A DNA stretch of 64,000 nt, taken from the NCBI GenBank assembly GCA_963974105.1, contig CAXBBG010000004.1, forward strand, positions 62,001 to 126,000. Direction: 5' to 3'. The notes under the pieces are model-generated. The model was not told where the DNA came from. It saw nothing but the letters and a program-made list of their open reading frames with translations, and ran no database searches. The translations under genes and the position numbers were made by a program. Below, piece after piece: positions 1-8,452 of this stretch. The first letter of the stretch is position 1, and the number at the start of each line of letters is the position of its first letter. Source of the DNA: UBA2136 sp963974105. Its GTDB lineage: Bacteria; Pseudomonadota; Alphaproteobacteria; UBA2136.

Positions 1-720
1 GCTTGGGGTATTGCTCAACAACTCAGTGAAGCTGGTGCTGAAATTGGATTTACTTATGTAGGCGAAGCGCTTGAGCGCCGTGTTAAACCTTTAGCACAAA
101 GCATAGGCAGTGACTTCATTGTAGAATGTGATGTGTGCGATGACACAGCGATTGCTGAAACTGTAAAACAAGTTGAAGCTAAATGGGGGAAAATTGATTT
201 CCTTGTTCATGCCATTGCTTTTAGCGACAAAGAAGAGCTTAAAGGACGATATATTGAAACCACACGCTCTAACTTTAAAAACACACTTGATGTTTCTTGC
301 TATTCCTTTACAGCTGTCGCTAAGGCGTTTGAACCACTTCTAAATGAAGGTGCTTCATTATTAACGCTTAGCTATTATGGCTCTGAAAAAATTGTACCGA
401 ACTATAATGTTATGGGCGTTGCAAAGGCGGCATTGGAAGCTTCTGTTCGTTACTTAGCAGACGATATGGGCGCAAATGGTATGCGTGTTAACAGTATAAG
501 CGCTGGGCCAATTCGCACATTAGCTGCTGCTGGTATTACAGGATTTAAAGGTATTTTAGATGCCAATGAGAGAAATGCACCATTAAAACGTAATGTAACA
601 CAAGAAGAAGTTGGTAAAACCGCTCTTTGGTTACTAAGCGACCTTGCAAGTGGTGTTACAGGTGGCAATATTCACGTTGACGGAGGTGCTAGCCAAGTAG
701 GTGTTATGCTGGCTGACTAA
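1..720 (+). CDS. fabI: Enoyl-[acyl-carrier-protein] reductase, 5-prime truncated by window edge
   Basis: FabI reduces the trans-2 double bond of enoyl-ACP with NAD(P)H, the last step of each fatty acid elongation cycle, in the cytoplasm. The frame is open from base 1 and 239 residues are visible. The first ones, AWGIA, match the segment just after the N-terminal nucleotide-binding loop of FabI, so about 20-30 residues plus the start are missing upstream. The SDR active site is present as Tyr-x6-Lys (YNVMGVAK), with the FabI-typical IRTLAAAGI stretch after it and a GGASQVGVM tail. This pattern separates it from FabG. A strong hairpin terminator follows directly, so it ends its transcript. Identification is firm; only the N-terminus is unseen. 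Confidence 0.95.
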   Translation, partial: AWGIAQQLSEAGAEIGFTYVGEALERRVKPLAQSIGSDFIVECDVCDDTAIAETVKQVEAKWGKIDFLVHAIAFSDKEELKGRYIETTRSNFKNTLDVSCYSFTAVAKAFEPLLNEGASLLTLSYYGSEKIVPNYNVMGVAKAALEASVRYLADDMGANGMRVNSISAGPIRTLAAAGITGFKGILDANERNAPLKRNVTQEEVGKTALWLLSDLASGVTGGNIHVDGGASQVGVMLAD

Positions 721-736
721 AGATATATGAGAAATA

Positions 737-767
737 AAAAAAAGAGCCTATAAAGGCTCTTTTTTAT
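737..767 (+). terminator. Rho-independent terminator of fabI
   Basis: An A-run, the stem AGAGCC / GGCTCT with a short AT loop, then a T-run, 16 bases after the fabI stop. The flanking A and T runs make it usable in both directions, so it could also stop the minus-strand pair at 877-1608. Confidence 0.85.
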
Positions 768-876
768 TTCGATAGGACTAAAAATACTTCACCAGCAGCA
801 ATAGCATTTTTTCTAGTTGTTGCGAATGACTCGATTGAAGGCCTTGTGTAGTCTTTATCTGTTGATAAATTTCACC

Positions 877-1242
877 TTATTTAAATAAATAATAAGCTGC
901 GAAAAATCCTGCTATAAAAAAACTTTCTTCATGTTTTGTAACGCGATTCTTTTTTTGAGCATATAACTTGAATTGCATTAACGCGCCGTAGGTCGCCTCT
1001 AAATTTAAAGGCTTAAGCTGCAACTTTTTATGATGACGATACACATGACGCTGATTTGTAAATTGCTGAATAGTAGCATAAGCGCAAGTTGCTATGACAA
1101 ATCCATGGTCATATGCATTAAAACAGGCATCGCTTGCTTTATTTAAATTACACTTTTTTAAATAATCGGTAAGAGTTATTTTAACTATCCAACTGTTTGT
1201 TACAGTCATTGGCGTAAGCTTTATTGTGGTGTCAGATTCCAT
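877..1242 (-). CDS. Hypothetical protein, 121 aa
   Basis: I do not recognise this protein. It is soluble-looking, with three Cys in the first half, a His-rich basic patch near the middle (HVYRHHKK) and a short hydrophobic C-terminus (FFIAGFFAAYYLFK) that is too short for a confident membrane span. The start is well supported: a GGAGG Shine-Dalgarno lies seven bases before the ATG. It is the second gene of a minus-strand pair with the 113-residue gene at 1267-1608, which has the same strong ribosome site. After its stop, another minus-strand frame (about 868 down to 764) stays open for 35 codons with protein-like composition and no start codon. That could be an old frameshifted tail of this gene. 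Function unknown. Confidence 0.6.
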   Translation of the reverse strand: MESDTTIKLTPMTVTNSWIVKITLTDYLKKCNLNKASDACFNAYDHGFVIATCAYATIQQFTNQRHVYRHHKKLQLKPLNLEATYGALMQFKLYAQKKNRVTKHEESFFIAGFFAAYYLFK

Positions 1243-1266
1243 GGAGGCACCTCCTATATATTAAAC

Positions 1267-1608
1267 TTAAGCAGATTTTTTTTCTGTAAGGCTCTGCACG
1301 GCAGTTAAAACTACTGTAGAATTAATAGCGCATTCGGCAGGAACCTTAGAATTGAAAGCACGTAACAAATGCTCAAGCTCTTGGAGATCTATTTTTTGAA
1401 GCGGGGAAATTGTTGTAAGTATGCTTTTTGCAATATCCGTTGCTATAGAAGAGTTTGGATTATACGTATATAGATAATGATATAGTTTAAAATAAATTTC
1501 AGTGACTGCGCCACGTACAGCGGCTTTTTCAAGCGATGTTAGGTTTGGTAGTGAAAGTAAGGCTGTATCCAATTTTGTAAGTAAATCAGCAGATTTAGTG
1601 TTAGCCAT
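1267..1608 (-). CDS. Hypothetical protein, 113 aa, probably helical
   Basis: I do not recognise a family. The start chosen is the ATG of MANTKSADLL, because a GGAGG ribosome site sits eight bases before it. An in-frame ATG five codons upstream would place that site inside the coding region. The sequence is Leu/Ala/Lys-rich, with amphipathic stretches and no signal peptide or membrane span, which suggests a small helical cytoplasmic protein. It lies 24 bases upstream of the 121-residue gene at 877-1242 on the same strand, so the two are probably one transcript. It is divergent from the thioesterase-parE pair. No known domain motif is visible. Confidence 0.6.
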   Translation of the reverse strand: MANTKSADLLTKLDTALLSLPNLTSLEKAAVRGAVTEIYFKLYHYLYTYNPNSSIATDIAKSILTTISPLQKIDLQELEHLLRAFNSKVPAECAINSTVVLTAVQSLTEKKSA

Positions 1609-1748
1609 AGTGAAGGCCTCCATCAGTATTATATAAGAAAAAGTAGATGTGTTTTATTTTGATATGCTACATTTAAGAGATAATGCATACAATGTCAAGT
1701 TTTATAGGCCGCTAAACTTAAAATCCACACTTCATTTAACCTTATTTC

Positions 1749-1777
1749 TTTACAAAAAACCTTATATTTTGTATGTT
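1749..1777 (+). promoter_or_regulatory. Candidate sigma-70 promoter for thioesterase-parE
   Basis: TTTACA (1749-1754), a 17-base spacer, then TATGTT (1772-1777). Transcription from it would start at about 1784, the A of the thioesterase ATG. That would give a leaderless message, which fits the absence of a Shine-Dalgarno there. This is inference from consensus matching only. Confidence 0.4.
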
Positions 1778-1783
1778 TTTCTT

Positions 1784-2167
1784 ATGAAAAATATTGCACA
1801 GCTAGAAAACATCGCTTTTAAAACTTTTATTATGCCAGCGGATCTTAATTTCCACGGCACACTTTTTGGTGGCGCTATGCTTGCTTACCTTGATAAAGCC
1901 GGTGCTATTGTTGCCCAAAAGCGTTGTAAATCACGTGTTTTTTTGGTTGCTATGAATAAATCAGAATTTATAAAACCTGCCCGATTGAACGACGCAATTA
2001 CAATTTATGCCGTTGTATCTAAGGTCGGTAATACGTCTATGACAGTTACAATGGAAGCTTGGCGTGAAGAGCCTATTACAGGTGAAATTGCTCTTAGCGC
2101 TAAAAGTGAAGCTGTTTATGTTGCTATTGACGAAAACTTAAAGCCTTGCCCTGTAGATAGAGGATAA
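1784..2167 (+). CDS. Acyl-CoA thioesterase, hot-dog fold (YciA-like)
   Basis: Probable acyl-CoA thioesterase hydrolysing acyl-CoA to free acid and CoA. The 127-residue product shows the family block MPADLNFHGTLFGGAMLAYL, in which Asn-x-x-Gly-x-x-Phe-Gly-Gly begins the hot-dog helix, followed by strands ending in SAKSEAVYVAID. One hot-dog domain is present, as usual for YciA-type hexamers. The start was set at MKNIAQL. The frame is open further upstream to 1649, but that extension is hydrophobic, unlike the family and overlaps the likely promoter. The stop is four bases before the parE ATG, so the two are co-transcribed. The substrate chain length cannot be read from sequence. Confidence 0.8.
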   Translation: MKNIAQLENIAFKTFIMPADLNFHGTLFGGAMLAYLDKAGAIVAQKRCKSRVFLVAMNKSEFIKPARLNDAITIYAVVSKVGNTSMTVTMEAWREEPITGEIALSAKSEAVYVAIDENLKPCPVDRG

Positions 2168-2171
2168 AAAA

Positions 2172-4112
2172 ATGACTGCACAAAGTAATTATACAGCTGC
2201 TGATATTGAAGTTTTAGAAGGTCTTGACCCTGTTCGCATGCGCCCAGGTATGTACATTGGTGGCACAGACGATAATGCCTTACATCACCTTATGGTCGAA
2301 GTACTCGACAACTCTATGGATGAAGCCGTTGCTGGCTATGCCGATAAAATTTGGGTAAAACTTTGTAAGGACAACACGCTTGTTATTCGCGATAATGGGC
2401 GTGGTATCCCTGTGGATCCGCACCCAAAATATCCAAATAAATCTGCCTTAGAAGTTATTTTATGTACACTTCACGCTGGTGGTAAATTCTCTGATAAGGC
2501 TTATAGCACGTCTGGCGGTTTGCACGGTGTGGGTATTTCTGTTGTGAATGCGCTTTCTACATTTGTTGAAGTTGAAGTGGCAAGAAATGGTCAGTTATAC
2601 ATGCAACGTTTTGAGCGTGGTGTTGTGCAAGGCCCTCTTCAAGAATTAGGTGAAATTAAAAATCGCAAGGGCACAAAAGTAACTTTCCGCCCTGACTTAG
2701 AGGAAATATTCGACGAAGGTTGTACCTATAGTGCTAAGCGCCTTAAAACAATGGTCCAGTCTAAAGCTTATTTATTTAGTGGTGTTACTATTTACTGGCG
2801 TGACGAAAGTAAGGGTGAAGTTAAGGAAGAGACGTTCCACTATCCAAATGGTTTAGAAGACTATGTGAAGTCACAGCTTGTCAATGCAGAAGGCAAACAA
2901 ACGCCTTGCCTCACCAACTCTATCTTTGCAGGGAAAAAAGATTTTGTAGACGATAAAAATGCTGGGAAAGTTGAATGGGCTCTGGCATGGCCGCTCACAG
3001 AAGACGGTGGTTGCGAAACATATGCGAACACCATTCCAACATATCAAGGTGGAACACACGAAACAGGTTTACGTGCAGCTATTACTAAAGGCTTAAAACA
3101 ATACGGTGAAATGCGTGGTAAAAAAGTAGCCGATATTACAGCAGACGATATTTTAGGTGGCTGTAAAATATTATTAAGTGTATTTATCCCAGACCCGCAT
3201 TTTCAAGGGCAAACAAAAGAAAAGCTTACAAACCGTGAAGCCATTCGTCTTGTTGAAAATACATTAAAAGACCAGTTCGACCACTATTTGGTGAGCGACA
3301 CAAACAGCGCAGATAGCTTACTTTTTAACGCTATTGAACGTAGCGAAGCACGTCGTCGTCGTCGCAAAGAACAAGAGGTGAAACGTAAAACAGCTGTAAG
3401 CCGTCGTATTACATTGCCTGGTAAGTTGAGCGACTGTTCAAATAAATCACCAGAGGGTACTGAAATATTCATTGTTGAGGGTGACTCTGCGGGCGGGAGT
3501 GCCAAGCAAGGGCGTGACCGTAAAACACAGGCTATCTTACCGCTAAAAGGTAAAATTTTAAACGTAGCCAGTGCAACACGTGATAAAATTAAGGCAAATG
3601 CTGAAATCCGTGACCTTGTGCAAGCACTTGGGTGTGGAATGGGCAAAGAATTTAAAGCTGAAAATATGCGTTATGAACGTGTTGTTATTATGACCGATGC
3701 CGACGTTGATGGTGCGCACATTGCAACACTTATTTTAACGTTTTTCTATCAAGAAATGCCTGAGCTTTTACTAAATGGTAGCGTTTACCTTGCTATGCCG
3801 CCTTTATTTAAACTAACTCACGGGGCAACAAGCGTTTATGCCCTTGATGATGAAGATAAAGATTACCACATGAAGACAACCTTCAAAGGTAAGAAAAATG
3901 TTGTCTTAACTCGATTTAAAGGTTTAGGTGAAATGCCAGCGGCTCAACTTAAAGAGACCACGATGAATCAAGAAAAACGTAAGATGATGCAAATTAACAT
4001 TGAGTCATTGGCGGACAGTAAATCTATCGTGAGTCGTTTAATGGGTAAAAACCCTGAAGACCGATTTAATTTTATTCAAGAACATGGTGCTTCTGCACAG
4101 GTTGATATTTAA
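2172..4112 (+). CDS. parE: DNA topoisomerase IV subunit B (ParE)
   Basis: ATPase subunit of topoisomerase IV, which with ParC separates linked daughter chromosomes. At 646 residues it has the short ParE length rather than the roughly 800 of GyrB. Order of domains: GHKL ATPase with the N-box LDNSMDEA near residue 45, DNGRGIP and GGLHGVG loops, a transducer domain, then TOPRIM starting at EGDSAGGSAKQG with the later DADVDG metal triad, and a C-terminal end with RFKGLGEM. The alphaproteobacterial ParE hallmark PGMYIGGTD is present. A GAGGA ribosome site overlaps the end of the thioesterase gene. A strong terminator follows. parC is not in the window. Confidence 0.95.
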   Translation: MTAQSNYTAADIEVLEGLDPVRMRPGMYIGGTDDNALHHLMVEVLDNSMDEAVAGYADKIWVKLCKDNTLVIRDNGRGIPVDPHPKYPNKSALEVILCTLHAGGKFSDKAYSTSGGLHGVGISVVNALSTFVEVEVARNGQLYMQRFERGVVQGPLQELGEIKNRKGTKVTFRPDLEEIFDEGCTYSAKRLKTMVQSKAYLFSGVTIYWRDESKGEVKEETFHYPNGLEDYVKSQLVNAEGKQTPCLTNSIFAGKKDFVDDKNAGKVEWALAWPLTEDGGCETYANTIPTYQGGTHETGLRAAITKGLKQYGEMRGKKVADITADDILGGCKILLSVFIPDPHFQGQTKEKLTNREAIRLVENTLKDQFDHYLVSDTNSADSLLFNAIERSEARRRRRKEQEVKRKTAVSRRITLPGKLSDCSNKSPEGTEIFIVEGDSAGGSAKQGRDRKTQAILPLKGKILNVASATRDKIKANAEIRDLVQALGCGMGKEFKAENMRYERVVIMTDADVDGAHIATLILTFFYQEMPELLLNGSVYLAMPPLFKLTHGATSVYALDDEDKDYHMKTTFKGKKNVVLTRFKGLGEMPAAQLKETTMNQEKRKMMQINIESLADSKSIVSRLMGKNPEDRFNFIQEHGASAQVDI

Positions 4113-4123
4113 ATAACATAAGC

Positions 4124-4156
4124 AAAAAGAAGCCCTCAAATGAGGGCTTCTTTTTT
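4124..4156. terminator. Rho-independent terminator between parE and sucB
   Basis: Perfect ten-base stem GAAGCCCTCA / TGAGGGCTTC with a two-base centre, A-run before and T-run after, 12 bases past the parE stop. It reads as a terminator on both strands and may also end the convergent sucA-sucB transcript. A near-copy lies at 35665-35698. Confidence 0.9.
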
Positions 4157-4242
4157 ATCTATAGGTGATATTTTAAGCTTGAGTTTTAACTTCGCTTAAA
4201 AAAAAACGTAAAGTTAATGCTCTACCTATCTATGTTACTTAA

Positions 4243-5550
4243 CTAAACGCCAAGTAACATACGAGAAGGGTTTTCCAATGCTTCTTTAATTTTAACAACA
4301 AAGCTTACAGCTTCACGGCCATCAACAATACGGTGGTCGTAAGTCATCGCAAGGTACATCATTGGACGAATAACAATTTCACCGTTAACAACAACAGGAC
4401 GCTCAACAATGTTGTGCATACCTAAAATACCCACTTGAGGGTAATTCAAAATAGGCATAGACATCATAGATCCAAATGTTCCACCGTTAGTAATAGTGTA
4501 TGAACCACCTGTCATATCGTCTGGCATAAGCTTGCCATCACGCGCTTTTATAGCATAGTTACGGATACCTTGTTCAATATCCGCAAAACTCATTTTGTCA
4601 GCGTCTTTTAGAACTGGGACAACAAGCCCCTTCTCTGTTGAAACAGCCACACCAATGTTGTAATAGTTTTTATAAACAATCTCATCACCGTCAATTTCTG
4701 CATTAAGCGCAGGCCAAGCTTTTAAAGCTTCGATTGTTGCTTTTGTAAAGAACGACATAAAACCAAGTTTAACGCCGTGTTCCTTTTCAAACTTATCTTT
4801 GTAAAGTTTGCGTAATTCCATAACAGCAGAAAGGTCAACTTCGTTGTAAGTTGTAAGTAGTGCAGCATTGTTTTGCGATGTTTTTAAACGCCCTGCAATT
4901 GTTTTGCGTAAACGTGTCATCTTGACACGTGTTTCACGTCCTTCAACTGGCGCACTAGCTGTCGTTGCTGTTGTTGGTGCTGGCGTTGCAACAGGAGCTG
5001 CGATTGCAGATTCAACTGGGACTGCCGATGGCATAACCGATGTTGGGTTTTCCATGTAAGCTAAAACGTCACCTTTGGTAATACGACCGTCTTTACCAGA
5101 GCCTGCAATCATCGAAGCGTCAACAGCATTTTCTTCAATCATTTTTTTAACAGCAGGACTTAAAGGTAAGTCATTTAATGACGCTGTTGATGGGATAGAT
5201 TGAGCTACTGGTGCTGCTGGTGTTTCTGCTGGTGCCGCTGGTGTTTCTGCTGGTGCCGCTGATGATCCAGCTGTCGCTGATGATCCAGCTGTCGCTGATG
5301 ATCCAGCTGTCGCTGTTTCATCTATCTCAGCCATAACTTCACCAACGTTTACAGTTTCACCTTCCCCCTTTAAAATACTTGTAATAACACCTGCACGTGT
5401 CGCTGTTACTTCTAAGTTAATTTTATCAGTTTCTAATTCAGCAATAAGCTCATCTTCGTTAACGTAATCGCCAACTTGTTTTGCCCAAGAAGCAACTGTT
5501 GCTTCTGTAATGCTTTCGCCCATTGTTGGTGCTTCAATAGAAATGGTCAT
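4243..5550 (-). CDS. sucB: Dihydrolipoyl succinyltransferase, E2 of 2-oxoglutarate dehydrogenase
   Basis: E2 core of the 2-oxoglutarate dehydrogenase complex; it moves the succinyl group from E1 via lipoyl-lysine to CoA. The 435 residues contain one lipoyl domain (residues 1-80, lipoyl Lys43 in ETDKINLEV), a long Ala/Pro/Thr/Ser linker with tandem repeats (about 80-125), the peripheral subunit-binding domain (about 128-165) and the catalytic acyltransferase domain with DHRIVDGREAV carrying the catalytic His and Asp. It lies 30 bases after sucA on the same strand, the usual sucAB order. The E3 gene lpdA is elsewhere at 36500. The ribosome site AGAGA precedes the ATG. Confidence 0.96.
   Translation of the reverse strand: MTISIEAPTMGESITEATVASWAKQVGDYVNEDELIAELETDKINLEVTATRAGVITSILKGEGETVNVGEVMAEIDETATAGSSATAGSSATAGSSAAPAETPAAPAETPAAPVAQSIPSTASLNDLPLSPAVKKMIEENAVDASMIAGSGKDGRITKGDVLAYMENPTSVMPSAVPVESAIAAPVATPAPTTATTASAPVEGRETRVKMTRLRKTIAGRLKTSQNNAALLTTYNEVDLSAVMELRKLYKDKFEKEHGVKLGFMSFFTKATIEALKAWPALNAEIDGDEIVYKNYYNIGVAVSTEKGLVVPVLKDADKMSFADIEQGIRNYAIKARDGKLMPDDMTGGSYTITNGGTFGSMMSMPILNYPQVGILGMHNIVERPVVVNGEIVIRPMMYLAMTYDHRIVDGREAVSFVVKIKEALENPSRMLLGV
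5219..5260 (-). repeat. Two exact 21-bp tandem repeats in the sucB linker
   Basis: Units 5219-5239 and 5240-5260 are identical. They encode two copies of an Ala/Pro/Glu/Thr heptapeptide in the flexible E2 linker and directly abut the 18-bp repeats at 5261-5314. Confidence 0.95.
5261..5314 (-). repeat. Three exact 18-bp tandem repeats in the sucB linker
   Basis: Three identical 18-base units, 5261-5278, 5279-5296 and 5297-5314, each encoding six residues (Ala-Thr-Ala-Gly-Ser-Ser, cyclically). Unit length is a multiple of three, so copy-number change would alter linker length without breaking the frame. Confidence 0.97.
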
Positions 5551-5580
5551 TATTATATCTCTTCTTTATTAAGTTTAATT

Positions 5581-8340
5581 TTATTTAAATACTTTTTTTA
5601 CAAGAGCGGTTTGCTCTTGATTGTGACGTTTGTTAGAACCAACCGCTGGACTTGCTGTCGCTTCTCGGCTAACACAAACCAAAGGTTTTTCTAAAGCATC
5701 ACTTAAATTCTCACGAATAAATGTCCAGAAACCTTGGTTACGTGACTCCTCTTGTGCCCAGATAAAACTTGTCGCATTTTTATACTTATCCATAATTCCT
5801 TTTACTTCATCCACAGGTGTTGGGTAAAGCTGTTCCACACGTACAATAGCTGTATCGTCATGATCCTTCGCTATTTTTTCACCCAATAGTTCGTAGTAAA
5901 ATTTACCTGTACATAACACAACTTTTTTAACGTTTTCTGCTACTGCATCAACATCGTCAATCACGTGCTTAAAGCTACCATTTTTTAACTCTGTTACTGC
6001 TGATGTAGCCATTGGATGACGCAGTAAGCTTTTTGGTGTAAATACAACCAAAGGACGACGCATCTTCCTTAACGCTTGACGACGCAATAGGTGGAAAATT
6101 TGTGACGGTGTTGAAGCATTACAAACTGTCATATTGTCCTGCGCACAAAGCTGTAGATAACGCTCTGGCCTTGCACTTGAATGCTCAGGTCCTTGACCTT
6201 CTGCACCGTGTGGAAGTAACATAACTAAACCAGACATACGGTCCCATTTTTGCTCACTACTAGAAATAAATTGGTCTATCACAATTTGTGCGCCATTTGA
6301 AAAATCACCAAACTGAGCTTCCCAAATTGTAAGTGTATTTGGACTTGCAAGTGAATAACCAAATTCAAATCCTAAAACAGCTAGCTCACTTAAAGAACTG
6401 TTCCAAACCTGTAATGCGCCTTCTTGCTTTTCAAACTTAGAAACCGGCATAAAATCTTCACCTGTTTCAGAATCCCATAACGCAATGTGACGGTGTGAAA
6501 AAGTACCGCGCCTAACGTCCTGACCTGAAATGCGAATATTATAGCCTTCATCTAGCAACGTTGCATATGCTGTTACTTCAGCGGCACCCCAATCGAGCTT
6601 ATCTTGCCCCATCAACATGCTTTGGCGTTTTTCCATCGCTTTATGAATTTTTTTATTTGGTGTAAATCCATCTGGATAAGTAACATAGCTTTTTGCTGTT
6701 TGAGAAACCTGTTCTTCTGTAATGGCAGTTGATGGCTCTTCCATTGCTTCTTTAGAAAAGTTTCCCCAAGCGCCACCAAACATATCAGGCTTTACTTTTG
6801 TTTCTGTACAACGTGATTTTTCAAATGATTCACTTAACTTGCTATGATATTCAAGTTCCATAGCAGATGCTTCTTCTTCGCTAATTGCACCATCAGAAAT
6901 GAGTTTAGATTTGTACATCGTATAAGGAGATTGATGTCCTTTAATTTTTTTATACATAACAGGTGCTGTAAACGTTGGATCATCACCTTCGTTGTGACCA
7001 TATTTACGGTAACATACAAGGTCGATAAAAACGTCTTTACCAAATGTATTACGGTATTCCATAGCCATTTCCATAACGTGGTTACAAGCTTCTGGGTCGT
7101 CACCATTTACATGGAAAATTGGCACTTGCAACATACGCGCAATGTCTGTGCAGTATTCACCACTAAAACCATCTTGTGGGAGCGCTGTAAAACCTATTTG
7201 ATTGTTAATAACAATGTGCATTGTACCTTTGTTAGTATAACCTTCAAGGTTTGCGAGGTTTAAAGTTTCTGGTACAACACCTTGCCCTGAAAAAGCAGCA
7301 TCACCGTGAATAACCAAAGGTATAACTTTTTTATAACCGTCACTACCATGTTTTTGTTGTTTAGCACGTACGCTACCTGCAACAACAGGGTTAACAATTT
7401 CGAGGTGTGAAGGGTTGTTTAACAGCGACATATGCAAATTGTGACCGCTACGTGTTTTAACGTCGTATGATTTACCCATATGGTACTTCACATCAGACGA
7501 TGCAATGTCATTTTCCATCACAACGGTTTCGTCGAAAGCAGCAAAAACTTCTTCAAATGGTTTTTCGAAAATGTTTACCATAACGTTTAAACGCCCACGG
7601 TGCGCCATACCTACAACAACGTCTTTAATGCCATAATCTCCGCAAACATCAATCATTGTATCAAGCATTGGAATGATGGAATCAGCACCTTCGCCACTAA
7701 AGCGCTTTTTACCTACATATTTTGTGTGTAAAAAGTTTTCAAATTTATCAGCAGAAAGAAGGCCTTTTAAAATACGTTTTTTTGTTGGTACATCGTAACT
7801 TGGTTGGTTTTGGATTGATTCCATTTTACGCTTTAGCCATACACGTTCTTCATGTGCTGCAAGGTTTTGGTACTGAACACCAATTGTACCTGTGTAGGTT
7901 GTTTGTAAAGCTTCAAATATTTCTTTTAGCGTTGCGTGCTCTTTGTTCAGCAATCCGTCTGTGTCAAATACTTGACCAAACATAGATTCACTTAGACCGA
8001 AGTTCTCAAGTGATAAGTCTTTACGAATATTCGGTTTTTCTGATAACGGGTCAATGTGCGCGTTATAGTGGCCGTGGTTACGGTAAGCTTGGATAAGCCT
8101 TGTTACGCGGTTTTGGCCACTTGAAGTAACATCAGATGAAGTTACTGTTTCTGCAACTAGTGGTGCTGTATGACCGTTCGTACCATCTTTAGACTTTGAA
8201 AACATGTTGTAGCCAGCATCTAAGCTTTCAAAGAATGTGCGCCATTCCATACCTACACTGCTTGGGTCTGCGTTAAATTTTGAAAGTTGTTCTTCCATAT
8301 AAGGAGAGTTAGAGGCGTAAAGATTGCTAAATTGATCCAT
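5581..8340 (-). CDS. sucA: 2-oxoglutarate dehydrogenase E1 component
   Basis: Thiamine-diphosphate dependent E1 that decarboxylates 2-oxoglutarate and succinylates the E2 lipoyl group in the TCA cycle. Length 919 matches the usual 930 or so. The N-terminus has the E1o-specific block NLYASNSPYMEEQL used for binding the E2 core. Later come GMAHRGRLNVM, the ThDP/Mg region GDAAFSGQGVVPETLNL with NNQIGFT, and the C-terminal transketolase-like domain with LPHGAEGQGPEHSSAR. It is upstream of sucB with a 30-base gap and has a plausible own promoter at 8401-8429. No truncation is seen. Confidence 0.97.
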   Translation of the reverse strand: MDQFSNLYASNSPYMEEQLSKFNADPSSVGMEWRTFFESLDAGYNMFSKSKDGTNGHTAPLVAETVTSSDVTSSGQNRVTRLIQAYRNHGHYNAHIDPLSEKPNIRKDLSLENFGLSESMFGQVFDTDGLLNKEHATLKEIFEALQTTYTGTIGVQYQNLAAHEERVWLKRKMESIQNQPSYDVPTKKRILKGLLSADKFENFLHTKYVGKKRFSGEGADSIIPMLDTMIDVCGDYGIKDVVVGMAHRGRLNVMVNIFEKPFEEVFAAFDETVVMENDIASSDVKYHMGKSYDVKTRSGHNLHMSLLNNPSHLEIVNPVVAGSVRAKQQKHGSDGYKKVIPLVIHGDAAFSGQGVVPETLNLANLEGYTNKGTMHIVINNQIGFTALPQDGFSGEYCTDIARMLQVPIFHVNGDDPEACNHVMEMAMEYRNTFGKDVFIDLVCYRKYGHNEGDDPTFTAPVMYKKIKGHQSPYTMYKSKLISDGAISEEEASAMELEYHSKLSESFEKSRCTETKVKPDMFGGAWGNFSKEAMEEPSTAITEEQVSQTAKSYVTYPDGFTPNKKIHKAMEKRQSMLMGQDKLDWGAAEVTAYATLLDEGYNIRISGQDVRRGTFSHRHIALWDSETGEDFMPVSKFEKQEGALQVWNSSLSELAVLGFEFGYSLASPNTLTIWEAQFGDFSNGAQIVIDQFISSSEQKWDRMSGLVMLLPHGAEGQGPEHSSARPERYLQLCAQDNMTVCNASTPSQIFHLLRRQALRKMRRPLVVFTPKSLLRHPMATSAVTELKNGSFKHVIDDVDAVAENVKKVVLCTGKFYYELLGEKIAKDHDDTAIVRVEQLYPTPVDEVKGIMDKYKNATSFIWAQEESRNQGFWTFIRENLSDALEKPLVCVSREATASPAVGSNKRHNQEQTALVKKVFK

Positions 8341-8400
8341 TTTATGTTCTTTTTAATTTTTGTCTTAATTCATATTTTTTATATGATGTGATTGCTACTA

Positions 8401-8429
8401 AGAATAGCAAATGCCTTGCATGGCTACAA
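8401..8429 (-). promoter_or_regulatory. Candidate promoter for sucAB
   Basis: On the minus strand TTGTAG (8424-8429), a 17-base spacer and TATTCT (8401-8406), leaving an untranslated leader of about 55 bases before sucA. It is a moderate consensus match only. Confidence 0.35.
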
Positions 8430-8452
8430 GTTTTATCTGTTACAAATAAAGT

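Noticed and set aside
1649..1783. 45-codon N-terminal extension of the thioesterase
   Set aside because: Hydrophobic, not family-like, and overlaps the promoter candidate at 1749-1777.
5219..5314. CRISPR-like array
   Set aside because: Direct tandem copies without spacers, inside a coding linker.
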